Assembly: GCA_028704195.1 (NCBI GenBank)
Contig: JAQVLL010000068.1
Coordinates: forward strand, 1 to 8,345
Source of the DNA: Smithellaceae bacterium
GTDB lineage: Bacteria > Desulfobacterota > Syntrophia > Syntrophales > Smithellaceae
Reading direction: 5' to 3'
DNA length: 8,345 nt
Shown: one piece after another, positions 1 to 7,460 of the stretch
Layout: each line of letters begins with the position of its first letter
How positions within the stretch are numbered: position 1 is the first letter of the stretch
The notes under the pieces: model-generated
The model's input: the letters and a program-made list of their open reading frames with translations, nothing else
Databases searched by the model: none
What the model was told of the DNA's origin: nothing
Translations under genes and position numbers: made by a program

Positions 1-2412
1 GCCAGAGATGATTTTAAAAATCTTTCACACATTAAAGATTTGGGAAAAGCCATGAGCGGAATCATTGCTCAGCAGATCGATGCCATTCCACCTGCCATGC
101 AAAAAAGATTCGAACCGCCACTTGGAAATATGCTGACGATTTTTTCCGATTACGACGCGCAGGATACCGCGGGTAGGAAAATAAAAATTATCGAGGCCGC
201 AAAAATTCTGGAAAGATTAATGGACGCCATAGATGTTTTTGACGCAGGCAAACCTGTATCTCCGCTGCGGGAAGAGCAGATCAACGAAAGAATCTCGGAT
301 TTGAAAACATCTGCTGAAAAACTTTCTGTGCCTGTCCAATTTCTGAAAGGCGTCGGTCCGAAGATGGCTGCCCGGTTTCAGGCGAAGAAAATCAGTACCG
401 TTGAGGACTTGCTTTATTTTCTGCCCCGCACTTATGAAGATCGTCGTGAAATCCGCAGAATCAATAAACTGGAATCGGGGAAAGTCCAGACAATCATTGC
501 GGTGATTGTTCTGAGTGAATTCCGGTATTACGGCAAAAAAAGAATCTTGGAAGTCACCGTCAGCGATAATACGGCCAACCTGACAATAAAGTGGTTTAAA
601 GGCCGGATGTCATACCTTACGGGCATCTTTAAAAAAGGTGTCCGTGTCATTTTCACCGGTCCGGTTACCCACAATTATGCCGGGAAAACCATGATTCATC
701 CCGAATATGAAATTCTGGAAGAGGATGATGATGAAAATCTACTGAACTTCAAACGCATTGTTCCCGTCTATTCGGAGACAGAGGGACTGCATCAGAAATA
801 TATCAGAAAAGTCATGTACGGAGCGCTGGATCAATATTCACGCTATATCGCGTCACCCATACCCGCTGAAATCTGCAACAAACGAAATCTACTCAATATT
901 CATGAAGCCATGCTCAGCGTCCACTTTCCGGGTCATGACGAACAGCTTCAGCCATTCATCGATGCGCGCTCGGAGGCACACCGGCGGCTGATCTATGATG
1001 AGTTTTTCTTTTTTCAGCTGGGAATGGCCGTAAAAAAATCAGGCCGTGTCCTGGAGAAAGGGATTCCGTTTCGTCTGGAGGGGACGCTGTTGGACAGGTT
1101 TTATGCCTCGCTGCCTTTTTCGTTAACCGTAGCCCAGCAGCGGGTGATTTCGGAAATTCAAAAGGATCTTCAATCCGCGACATCCATGAACCGTCTCCTG
1201 CAGGGAGATGTGGGAAGCGGGAAAACCCTTGTGGCGATGGCGGCCATGATCACCGTATGTGAGAATTCCTTCCAGGCCGCGCTGATGGCACCGACAGAAA
1301 TCCTTGCCAGGCAGCATTATGCCACACTGTCTGCGTGGGCCGAACCGATCGGGCTTCGCGTTGTTTTACTTACCGGCAGCATGGCCAATGCCGCGCGCAA
1401 TGACATTCTGTCTCAGATTGCGTCAGGCCGGGCCGATATCATGATTGGGACGCACGCCCTGATTCAGGAAAGTGTGGATTTTAAAAAACTGGGGCTCGCG
1501 GTTATTGACGAGCAGCACCGCTTTGGCGTGATGCAGAGGGCATCCTTGCGCAACAAGGGAATTCATGCGGACGTCCTGGTCATGACGGCCACACCTATTC
1601 CGAGAACGCTGGCCATGACCGTTTACGGAGATCTGGATGTTTCTGTAATTGATGAAATGCCGCCGGGGAAGAAACCGGTACGCACGATTTTAATGGGCGA
1701 AAGCAGAAGACAGTCCGTTTATGAAACCATCCGCAGGGAAATCTCCAAAGGTCATCAGGTTTTCATTGTATATCCTCTGGTGGAGCAGTCGGAAAACCTG
1801 GATTTGAAAGACGCGACAAAAATGGCGGATCACCTGCAGAAGGAAATTTTTACAGAATGCAGGGTGGGGCTGATTCACGGCAAAATGAAAGATCAGGAAA
1901 AAGATTCGGTCATGAAAGATTTTCAAGACAAAAAAATAGACCTTCTGGTGGCCACGACCGTGATTGAAGTCGGCATTGACGTGCCGCACGCCTCGCTGAT
2001 GGTGATTGAACACGCGGAGCGTTTTGGCCTGTCTCAACTGCATCAGTTGCGGGGAAGGGTGGGCAGAAGGGACATTCCCTCAACCTGCATCCTGCTCGCT
2101 GATTATAAGGTATCGGCTGATGCCCGCAAAAGATTGAAAGTCATGGAGAAAACCACCGACGGCTTTGTGCTCGCAGAAGAAGATCTGATCATTCGCGGCC
2201 CCGGAGATTTCCTGGGGACACGGCAATCCGGTCTTCCTGATTTTCGAATTGCAAGCATCATCCGGGACGCGCGTTTTTTAAATGATGCGAAGGAAGACGC
2301 CTTTGCCCTTGCCGCCCGCGATCCGCTGCTGGAAAAACCGGAGCATGCCATTCTCAAACAATCTTTAATTGCAAAATGGCATGGCAAACTGGATCCGGCC
2401 AGGACAGGATGA
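1..2412 (+). CDS. recG: ATP-dependent DNA helicase RecG (5' end outside window)
   Basis: RecG is a superfamily 2 DNA translocase that regresses stalled replication forks and branch-migrates Holliday junctions. Numbering residues from the TTG at 40, I see a helix-hairpin-helix-like LKGVGPKMAARF (102-113) and an OB-fold wedge domain (about 148-226, ending in HPEYE). The helicase core has Walker A GDVGSGKT (389-396), a DEQH box (490-493), motif III TATPIPRT (516-523) and motif VI QLRGRVGR (669-676). The RecG-typical RGPGDFLGTRQSG follows near the C-terminus. The frame is open to base 1 and the 13 upstream codons read like protein (ARDDFKNLSHIKDLGK), so the true start probably lies upstream. TTG 40 and ATG 52, the latter with a modest GGGA 6 nt before it, are fallback starts. 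About 100 residues precede the usual RecG N-terminus, an extension known from deltaproteobacterial and Thermotoga homologues. Identity is very secure; only the start is open. Confidence 0.97.
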   Translation, partial: ARDDFKNLSHIKDLGKAMSGIIAQQIDAIPPAMQKRFEPPLGNMLTIFSDYDAQDTAGRKIKIIEAAKILERLMDAIDVFDAGKPVSPLREEQINERISDLKTSAEKLSVPVQFLKGVGPKMAARFQAKKISTVEDLLYFLPRTYEDRREIRRINKLESGKVQTIIAVIVLSEFRYYGKKRILEVTVSDNTANLTIKWFKGRMSYLTGIFKKGVRVIFTGPVTHNYAGKTMIHPEYEILEEDDDENLLNFKRIVPVYSETEGLHQKYIRKVMYGALDQYSRYIASPIPAEICNKRNLLNIHEAMLSVHFPGHDEQLQPFIDARSEAHRRLIYDEFFFFQLGMAVKKSGRVLEKGIPFRLEGTLLDRFYASLPFSLTVAQQRVISEIQKDLQSATSMNRLLQGDVGSGKTLVAMAAMITVCENSFQAALMAPTEILARQHYATLSAWAEPIGLRVVLLTGSMANAARNDILSQIASGRADIMIGTHALIQESVDFKKLGLAVIDEQHRFGVMQRASLRNKGIHADVLVMTATPIPRTLAMTVYGDLDVSVIDEMPPGKKPVRTILMGESRRQSVYETIRREISKGHQVFIVYPLVEQSENLDLKDATKMADHLQKEIFTECRVGLIHGKMKDQEKDSVMKDFQDKKIDLLVATTVIEVGIDVPHASLMVIEHAERFGLSQLHQLRGRVGRRDIPSTCILLADYKVSADARKRLKVMEKTTDGFVLAEEDLIIRGPGDFLGTRQSGLPDFRIASIIRDARFLNDAKEDAFALAARDPLLEKPEHAILKQSLIAKWHGKLDPARTG

Positions 2413-2493
2413 AAGAAATTTATTTTGTCTTTGGGTGATGCTCGTGATAAGGTCTGCGTCTGAAAAACGGGTGATCATGAATGTTGTCACGGG

Positions 2494-3282
2494 ATGGATC
2501 CAATGAAAAAGACTCAAATCGTCGTTCCATGCTATAACGAATCAAAACGAATTAAAGCGGAAGCCTTCCTCGATGCCCTGGAAAAGGATTCAAAACTGTC
2601 CTTTCTCTTTGTCAACGACGGCAGTACAGACGATACGTTCAATGTCCTTCAATCTCTGAAAGAAAAAAATCCTCTTCAGATCGGGATTTTAAATCTGGAA
2701 AAAAATTCGGGGAAGGCTGAGGCCGTCCGCCGGGGAATGCTCAAGTCTCTCGAAGGCAATTTTGATAATATAGGATACTGGGATGCCGATCTGGCAACAC
2801 CTGTCAATGCCATTGAGGTCTTCTGCCATCTGATGGATTCCAGAAACGCAGAGATCGTTATGGGGGCAAGAGTGAGACTTCTCGGACGCAATATCCAGAG
2901 GAAAGCGGCGAGGCACTATCTGGGCAGGTTATTTGCCACCTTTGCTTCCCTTTTGCTGAATATCAATATTTATGACACACAGTGCGGCGCCAAGATATTC
3001 AGGGCCTCTGACACCCTGAAGAAGGTTTTTCAAAAACCCTTCAAGGTCCACTGGACTTTTGATGTGGAGATGTTCGCCAGGTTTCCCATGGTCACGGGAA
3101 AATCTCTTGTCGAAATCAGTTCCCGATGGGTGGAATGTCCGCTGGATGAGTGGTTTGACGTGCAGGGCTCAAATATCAAGCCAAAGCATTTTATCAAAGG
3201 GGGAGGTGAATTTCTCACTTTATGTTTTTACCTGCGCACTCCCGCCCGAAAGATTTATGAAAAATATCTTCTTGAATCATAA
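2494..3282 (+). CDS. Family 2 glycosyltransferase, polyprenyl-phosphate sugar synthase type
   Basis: This is a GT-A fold family 2 glycosyltransferase of 262 residues. Visible motifs are the N-terminal PCYNES (12-17), the nucleotide-sugar motif VNDGSTDDT (40-48), a DxD-type metal site in WDADLATP (D97, D99) and YDTQCGAKIF (160-169). The last motif resembles the DTQCG block of dolichyl-phosphate glucosyl/mannosyltransferases (ALG5/DPM1-like). No membrane segment is evident, so it should work at the cytoplasmic face of the membrane, moving a sugar from a nucleotide donor to a polyprenyl phosphate. The ArnT-like gene 15 bp downstream is the natural user of such a product. The sugar cannot be read from the sequence. 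ATG 2494 has no good ribosome binding site; the in-frame ATG 2503 lies behind the purine-rich GGGATGGA (2491-2498) and may be the true start, giving 259 residues. The family is secure and the acceptor is inferred. Confidence 0.9.
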   Translation: MDPMKKTQIVVPCYNESKRIKAEAFLDALEKDSKLSFLFVNDGSTDDTFNVLQSLKEKNPLQIGILNLEKNSGKAEAVRRGMLKSLEGNFDNIGYWDADLATPVNAIEVFCHLMDSRNAEIVMGARVRLLGRNIQRKAARHYLGRLFATFASLLLNINIYDTQCGAKIFRASDTLKKVFQKPFKVHWTFDVEMFARFPMVTGKSLVEISSRWVECPLDEWFDVQGSNIKPKHFIKGGGEFLTLCFYLRTPARKIYEKYLLES

Positions 3283-3297
3283 CGGAAGCATCTGAAG

Positions 3298-5007
3298 ATG
3301 GAATCTCTCATCAAAAATCACCCGAACACTGCCAGGTTTCTGCTGCTTTTGACCCTGTTTGGCATCTTATACATGGCCGGTCTGCATAAGCCTGTCGTCA
3401 TTGATTACGATGAAGGTTTTTATGCCGAAATATCCCGCGAGATGTTCACGCAGAACGAATATCTCGTTCCTTCCTTAAACGGTGAAAACAATTTTGAAAA
3501 ACCTCCCATGCTCTACTGGGGGCAGATGCTCGGCTATAAATTATTCGGCATAAACGCATTCGGGGCCCGCTTCGTCAATGCACTGGCAGGAATCGCCCTG
3601 GTCCTCCTGATCTTTCTGATCGGCCAAAAACCACTGGGGGCAAAAACATCTTTCAGGGCGTCATTCATTCTGGGCAGTTCCATTTTTTTTGTTTATCTGT
3701 CACGCATCGCCATGACGGACATGCTGTTGACACTTTTCTTTACGCTTTGCCTGTATTGTGCCTGGAAGGCAATCGAGCGATCGTCGCAGAATCAATCAGG
3801 CACGTTTTATTTCTGGGCCGCCTGCGCGTTTGCGGGGTTTGCCATGTTGACGAAGGGAGCGATTGGAATCCTCTTTCCCGCAGTCACCGTCTTTATTTAT
3901 CTGATGACCCTTGGCCGGCTGCGTGTTCTTTTTCAACCTGCATGGCTGATTCCGGGAATCATCATCCTGGTTTGCATCGGCTTTTCCTGGTATCTTCTTC
4001 TGGGATTCAATCATCCCGAAGGCTTTTCGTTCATGAAAGAGCTTTTCATAAAACATCATTTTCAGCGTTTCTCGAAACCGATGGAGGGCCACTCAGGCCC
4101 GATGTACTTCTATCTGGTCGTTTTCCTGGCCGGTTTCATGCCCTGGAGCGCCTTTACACCGCTTGCCGCTTATCACAGTCCATACAGGGATTCTTCAAAC
4201 GAGCGTGTTCGATTCCTCCGGATCTTTCTCCTGTTTTCACTGGTCACGTTCATTTTCTTCTCCATCGCCGCCACCAAGCTGCCGAACTATATCTGCCCGG
4301 CCCTGCCCGGCATTGCCCTGCTGACGGCCACCCTATTTGACCGAAACGAAAGAACAGGGAAATACGGTTGGCTGACAGCGACATATTCTGCGGTACTGCT
4401 CGTTCTTGGGCTTGGTATATTTTGTTTTATCGCTCCAACGATCGTGGCGCATCTGCCGCAAATGCTCGGGGAGAAAGCCCTGAAGGCGCCGGTTCTGGCA
4501 CAATCCATCCATCTGGGATACACGCCTTATATTTGCGGCGTGATTTTTATCGTAACAGCCGTTTTTCTGGTAATCGCAGGCAGAAAGAAATCGCCCTCAT
4601 CCCTTTTTACGGCACTTGCCGTCTCCGCCCTGGTGGTTACCAGTATTCTTTTCATGGTCGGCTTACCTGTGTATGACAGCCTCGTTAACCGCCCCCTCAC
4701 ACGGGTGGCCCAACAGGCGGCTCTGAAAACTCCGGAAGACGGCCGTATTGTCCTTCTGGAAGCCGGTAGCCGGCCGAGTGTGAATTTCCATTCCCGTCGT
4801 AAAACCATCGATAGCAGTATTCATTATCCTGAGGGATTAAAAAAACTGTTTCAGGAAAAGGACATCGAAGTCGGCATTACGACGGAGTACTATCTTGCAA
4901 AACTGAATCAGGCGGGAATAAAAACGGAAAGGCTTTTTGCAGACCGGGGTTATGTGCTGTTCAGGCTCCCCGCCGAGGAAAAACAGACGTCTTCAGAAAA
5001 ACAATGA
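3298..5007 (+). CDS. ArnT/PMT-like integral membrane glycosyltransferase
   Basis: The 569-residue length matches the ArnT / family 39 and 83 glycosyltransferases (about 550). These transfer a sugar from a polyprenyl-phosphate carrier to lipid A or protein at the periplasmic face. An N-terminal membrane segment (about 12-30) is followed by a first periplasmic loop with the acidic pair D38-E39 in DYDEGFYAEISREM. Further on are the ArnT-like FEKPPMLYW (66-74) and RIAMTD (136-141). Many hydrophobic segments follow to about residue 455, then a mostly soluble C-terminal domain of about 110 residues, the GT-C layout. ATG 3298 has GGAAG 9 nt upstream (3284-3288) and starts 15 bp after the glycosyltransferase gene, so the two are surely co-transcribed. 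No other lipid A aminoarabinose genes are in view, so calling it ArnT itself is not justified. It could equally glycosylate another glycolipid or a protein. Confidence 0.9.
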   Translation: MESLIKNHPNTARFLLLLTLFGILYMAGLHKPVVIDYDEGFYAEISREMFTQNEYLVPSLNGENNFEKPPMLYWGQMLGYKLFGINAFGARFVNALAGIALVLLIFLIGQKPLGAKTSFRASFILGSSIFFVYLSRIAMTDMLLTLFFTLCLYCAWKAIERSSQNQSGTFYFWAACAFAGFAMLTKGAIGILFPAVTVFIYLMTLGRLRVLFQPAWLIPGIIILVCIGFSWYLLLGFNHPEGFSFMKELFIKHHFQRFSKPMEGHSGPMYFYLVVFLAGFMPWSAFTPLAAYHSPYRDSSNERVRFLRIFLLFSLVTFIFFSIAATKLPNYICPALPGIALLTATLFDRNERTGKYGWLTATYSAVLLVLGLGIFCFIAPTIVAHLPQMLGEKALKAPVLAQSIHLGYTPYICGVIFIVTAVFLVIAGRKKSPSSLFTALAVSALVVTSILFMVGLPVYDSLVNRPLTRVAQQAALKTPEDGRIVLLEAGSRPSVNFHSRRKTIDSSIHYPEGLKKLFQEKDIEVGITTEYYLAKLNQAGIKTERLFADRGYVLFRLPAEEKQTSSEKQ

Positions 5008-5058
5008 TGTCCGGATGCTTCATCATGCAGGCCGTTCATCGATAAAGTCATACGGATT

Positions 5059-5064
5059 GTGGAA
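5059..5064 (+). promoter_or_regulatory. Ribosome binding site fixing the ketopantoate reductase start
   Basis: GTGGAA ends 7 nt before ATG 5072. It selects that ATG over the long upstream in-frame extension, because the protein starting at 5072 begins directly with the dinucleotide-binding strand of the family. Confidence 0.5.
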
Positions 5065-5071
5065 CATTCAA

Positions 5072-5989
5072 ATGAGAATCGGAATTGTCGGAATCGGGGG
5101 AGTAGGGGGATATTTCGGAGGGAAACTGGCCAGAGAGCATGCCTCTTCCGGTCGTCATGAAATCATCTTTATAGCCCGTGGAGAGCACCTGCAGGCGATT
5201 CAGCATAACGGATTGAAGTTATTCACCCGTGAAGGCGACTATGTCGCGTGGCCGAATGTTGCCACGGATAATCCGGCCGTAGCCGGTATGTTCGATCTGG
5301 TTTTCTTTTGTGTTAAAAGTTATTCGCTGGAAAGCTCGGCACTTTGTGTAAAACCAAACATTCACAAAAACACCGTTGTAGTTCCTCTCCTCAATGGCGT
5401 GGAAAGCGCCGGGCGACTGCGGCAGGTACTGCCGGACGCGGACATTATCGACGGATGTGTCTATATTATCAGCCATATTGAAAATCCGGGAGTCATCCGC
5501 CAGGAAGACGGGGCCTGCAAACTGATTTTTGGCACTAACGACGAGCAATCCTCTCTGAAATACACCACAATTCTGGATATCCTTCTGCAGGCGAAAATCA
5601 ACGCAAAGTTGACATATCGTATATCTGAAGCATTATGGGAAAAATACCTCCTGATGTGTCCGCTGGGATCGCTTACGGCGGCCACCAACAAGACATATGG
5701 AGCCCTTCTGGCAGATTCCGCACTTAAAACGAAACTGAGGGGAATGATGGAAGAAGTTACAGCCGTTGCCAGAGCCAGAAATGTCCATCTGTCTGAAAAT
5801 GCGATCGACCGGACAATAGAAATGGTTGGCCGTTTTGCCTTTGACGCTAAAACCTCCATGCAGTTGGACAACGAAAAAGGCAGGCAGACGGAGGTTGACA
5901 CCCTGACTGGATTTTTATGCCGGGCGGGCCGGGAATCAGGAATTCCCACCCCGCTGCACGATGAAGTCTATCAGCAAATCATCCATTGA
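5072..5989 (+). CDS. panE: 2-dehydropantoate 2-reductase (ketopantoate reductase) family
   Basis: This family reduces ketopantoate to pantoate with NADPH in pantothenate/CoA synthesis, in the cytoplasm. From ATG 5072 the protein has 305 residues, the usual size. It opens with MRIGIVGIGGVGGYFGG, a Rossmann GxGxxG (G7, G9, G12) at the very N-terminus, which supports this start. Residues matching the E. coli PanE catalytic set are N108 in LLNGVE, K191 in ALWEKYLLMCPLGSLTA and E274 in RQTEVD, so it looks active. The frame is open further upstream to 4937, inside the ArnT-like gene, but that stretch is poor protein and lies before the fold. The gene starts 64 bp after the membrane glycosyltransferase and may be read from the same transcript. 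No panB, panC or panD is nearby. Some family members reduce other 2-oxoacids, so the substrate is likely but not proven. Confidence 0.88.
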   Translation: MRIGIVGIGGVGGYFGGKLAREHASSGRHEIIFIARGEHLQAIQHNGLKLFTREGDYVAWPNVATDNPAVAGMFDLVFFCVKSYSLESSALCVKPNIHKNTVVVPLLNGVESAGRLRQVLPDADIIDGCVYIISHIENPGVIRQEDGACKLIFGTNDEQSSLKYTTILDILLQAKINAKLTYRISEALWEKYLLMCPLGSLTAATNKTYGALLADSALKTKLRGMMEEVTAVARARNVHLSENAIDRTIEMVGRFAFDAKTSMQLDNEKGRQTEVDTLTGFLCRAGRESGIPTPLHDEVYQQIIH

Positions 5990-6030
5990 TTTCCCAACCA
6001 TCAATATATTCGCTTTTATTTCTTATATAA

Positions 6031-6058
6031 TTGACAAAACGCCGGGGTTTGTTATAGG
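6031..6058 (+). promoter_or_regulatory. Predicted sigma70-type promoter of the hom unit
   Basis: A perfect -35 TTGACA (6031-6036) is followed by a 16-bp spacer and a -10-like TATAGG (6053-6058), matching 10 of 12 consensus bases. It sits in the AT-rich 138-bp gap between the ketopantoate reductase and homoserine dehydrogenase genes, with TTATATAA just upstream (6023-6030). The expected transcript would have an untranslated leader of about 60 nt. The spacer holds the imperfect palindrome AAACGCCGGGGTTT (6037-6050), which could be an operator. I see no leader peptide or attenuator in the leader. Confidence 0.55.
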
Positions 6059-6115
6059 TAATTAAATTTTTAAAACGGTATTGAAGGTGTCTGATTTTCC
6101 GTTTTCTCAGGATAT

Positions 6116-6120
6116 GAGGT
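6116..6120 (+). promoter_or_regulatory. Ribosome binding site of homoserine dehydrogenase
   Basis: GAGGT lies 7 nt before ATG 6128, close to ideal spacing. It is the clearest Shine-Dalgarno in the window and fixes the start codon. Confidence 0.65.
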
Positions 6121-6127
6121 AATCATC

Positions 6128-7438
6128 ATGAAGAAGATTTCTATCGGTCTGATTGGTTTTGGAAATATCGGGACAGGTGTCGTAAAGCTCCTGGGACAAA
6201 ACGAGAAGCTCATTTCAGAGAAACTGGGCGCGAAACTGGTTTTAAAGAAGATTGCCGATGTGAATATCACTGCATCCCGTGGCGTTAAAATTTCAAAAAA
6301 TGTCATGACGACCAATGCGCGTGAGATTATCAATGACCCGGAAATCTCCATCGTAATAGAGCTCATGGGCGGTTATGAACCGGCAAGAACATTCGTGATG
6401 GAGGCCATTAAGAAAGGCAAGCATGTCGTTACCGCAAACAAGGCAATGCTGGCAACCTATGGCAATGAAATATTTCCGGCGGCGCAGAAAAAAAATGTGG
6501 ATGTCGGTTTCGAAGCCAGCGTAGGCGGAACGATTCCAATCATCAAAACACTCAAGGAAGCTCTGGTTGCCAACCATATCAATTCCATTATCGGCATCAT
6601 GAACGGAACCTGTAATTTCATTCTGACAAAAATGACTGACGAGGGCAAACCCTTTGATGCCGTTTTGAAAGAAGCGCAGCAACTGGGCTTTGCCGAAGCG
6701 GATCCGACATTTGACATCGAAGGGATTGACACCTCGCATAAGATGGCCATCATCCTTTCACTGGCTTATGGCAGAAAAGTCAGCCTCGGAGATATTTACG
6801 TCGAAGGCATTACCAACGTTAGCAGCGAGGATATTGCGTTTGCAAAAGAATTGGGGTACCGGATCAAGCTGCTGGCTATCGGCAGGCTCAAGGGCAGCGC
6901 CGTGGAGGCAAGAATTCATCCGACAATGATTTCATCGGGACATCTGCTGGCGAACGTAAACCGAAATTATAATGCGTTTCATCTGGTCGGCGACGCATCC
7001 GGCCCGGTATTTCTGTTCGGGCAGGGGGCGGGCATGATGCCGACAGCAAGCGCGGTTTTCAGTGACATTCTTGACAGCGCGCGCAACGTCATGAAAGGTA
7101 TTTCCGGACGAGTGCCCCTGAGATCCATTACTGAAACCGGCATGAAAGACATTAACCTGATTTCGATGGACAATATCGAGACGAAGTATTATTTTCGTTT
7201 TTCCGTCCTCGACCGTCCGGGCGTTTTGTCAAAAATATCCGGTATTCTCGGAGAAAACAACATCAGCCTGGCATCCGTCATCCAGAAGGCCAGGCAGGAA
7301 GCCGGGCCCGTACCGATTGTCATGACGACATACAAGGCAAAAGAAAAGGATGTCCGCCAAGCGTTAAAGAAAATAGACAAGCTTGACATTGTCAAGGATA
7401 AAACTATGCTGATTCGCATTGAAGATGAGTTGAACTGA
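6128..7438 (+). CDS. hom: Homoserine dehydrogenase with C-terminal ACT domain
   Basis: The enzyme reduces L-aspartate 4-semialdehyde to L-homoserine with NAD(P)H, the branch point to threonine and methionine. The 436-residue length is typical of the monofunctional type, with no aspartate kinase fused. The order is: Rossmann domain with GFGNIGTG (10-17); VVTANKAMLA with the conserved K105; MNGTCNFI (158-165); and GFAEADPTFDIEGIDTSHK. In the last block E190, D201 and K205 align with the yeast catalytic-region residues E208, D219 and K223. A C-terminal ACT domain (about 354-430) starts YYFRFSVLDRPGVLSKI, with DRPG at 361-364; in this family it usually mediates feedback inhibition by threonine. 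All key residues are present. It is the first gene after a predicted promoter and precedes the mutase-like gene by 22 bp, so the two form a threonine-branch unit. Confidence 0.97.
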   Translation: MKKISIGLIGFGNIGTGVVKLLGQNEKLISEKLGAKLVLKKIADVNITASRGVKISKNVMTTNAREIINDPEISIVIELMGGYEPARTFVMEAIKKGKHVVTANKAMLATYGNEIFPAAQKKNVDVGFEASVGGTIPIIKTLKEALVANHINSIIGIMNGTCNFILTKMTDEGKPFDAVLKEAQQLGFAEADPTFDIEGIDTSHKMAIILSLAYGRKVSLGDIYVEGITNVSSEDIAFAKELGYRIKLLAIGRLKGSAVEARIHPTMISSGHLLANVNRNYNAFHLVGDASGPVFLFGQGAGMMPTASAVFSDILDSARNVMKGISGRVPLRSITETGMKDINLISMDNIETKYYFRFSVLDRPGVLSKISGILGENNISLASVIQKARQEAGPVPIVMTTYKAKEKDVRQALKKIDKLDIVKDKTMLIRIEDELN

Positions 7439-7460
7439 ATAAGATTACGGAATTATAAAA

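Noticed and set aside
1690..2043. Minus-strand open frame of 117 codons opposite the helicase motifs of recG
   Set aside because: It is antisense to conserved RecG motifs and has no independent sign of coding.
2413..2493. Possible promoter in the recG-glycosyltransferase gap (TTGTCT with GATAAG)
   Set aside because: The match is poor and the 15-bp spacing unfavourable; I see no convincing promoter or terminator in this 81-bp gap.
3747..4340. Plus-strand open frame of 197 codons inside the ArnT-like gene
   Set aside because: It is an out-of-frame shadow, rich in Arg, His, Cys and Ser, and lies within conserved membrane-segment coding sequence.
5004..5045. Thirteen-codon open frame overlapping the ArnT-like stop (ATGA overlap)
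   Set aside because: There is no ribosome binding site, it is very short, and it has no regulatory amino-acid bias.
4937..5071. In-frame upstream extension of the ketopantoate reductase, overlapping the ArnT-like gene
   Set aside because: ATG 5072 has a ribosome binding site and places the Rossmann strand at the N-terminus; the extension has no family counterpart and is composed of shadow codons of the upstream gene.
5461..5949. Minus-strand open frame of 162 codons inside the ketopantoate reductase gene
   Set aside because: It is antisense to a clearly conserved gene, has no recognisable domain or ribosome binding site, and fits a chance shadow frame.
5985..6005. Inverted repeat ATTGAT-9-ATCAAT at the end of the ketopantoate reductase gene, considered as a terminator
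   Set aside because: The stem is only 6 bp, AT-rich, and lacks an immediate run of T; it is too weak to call.
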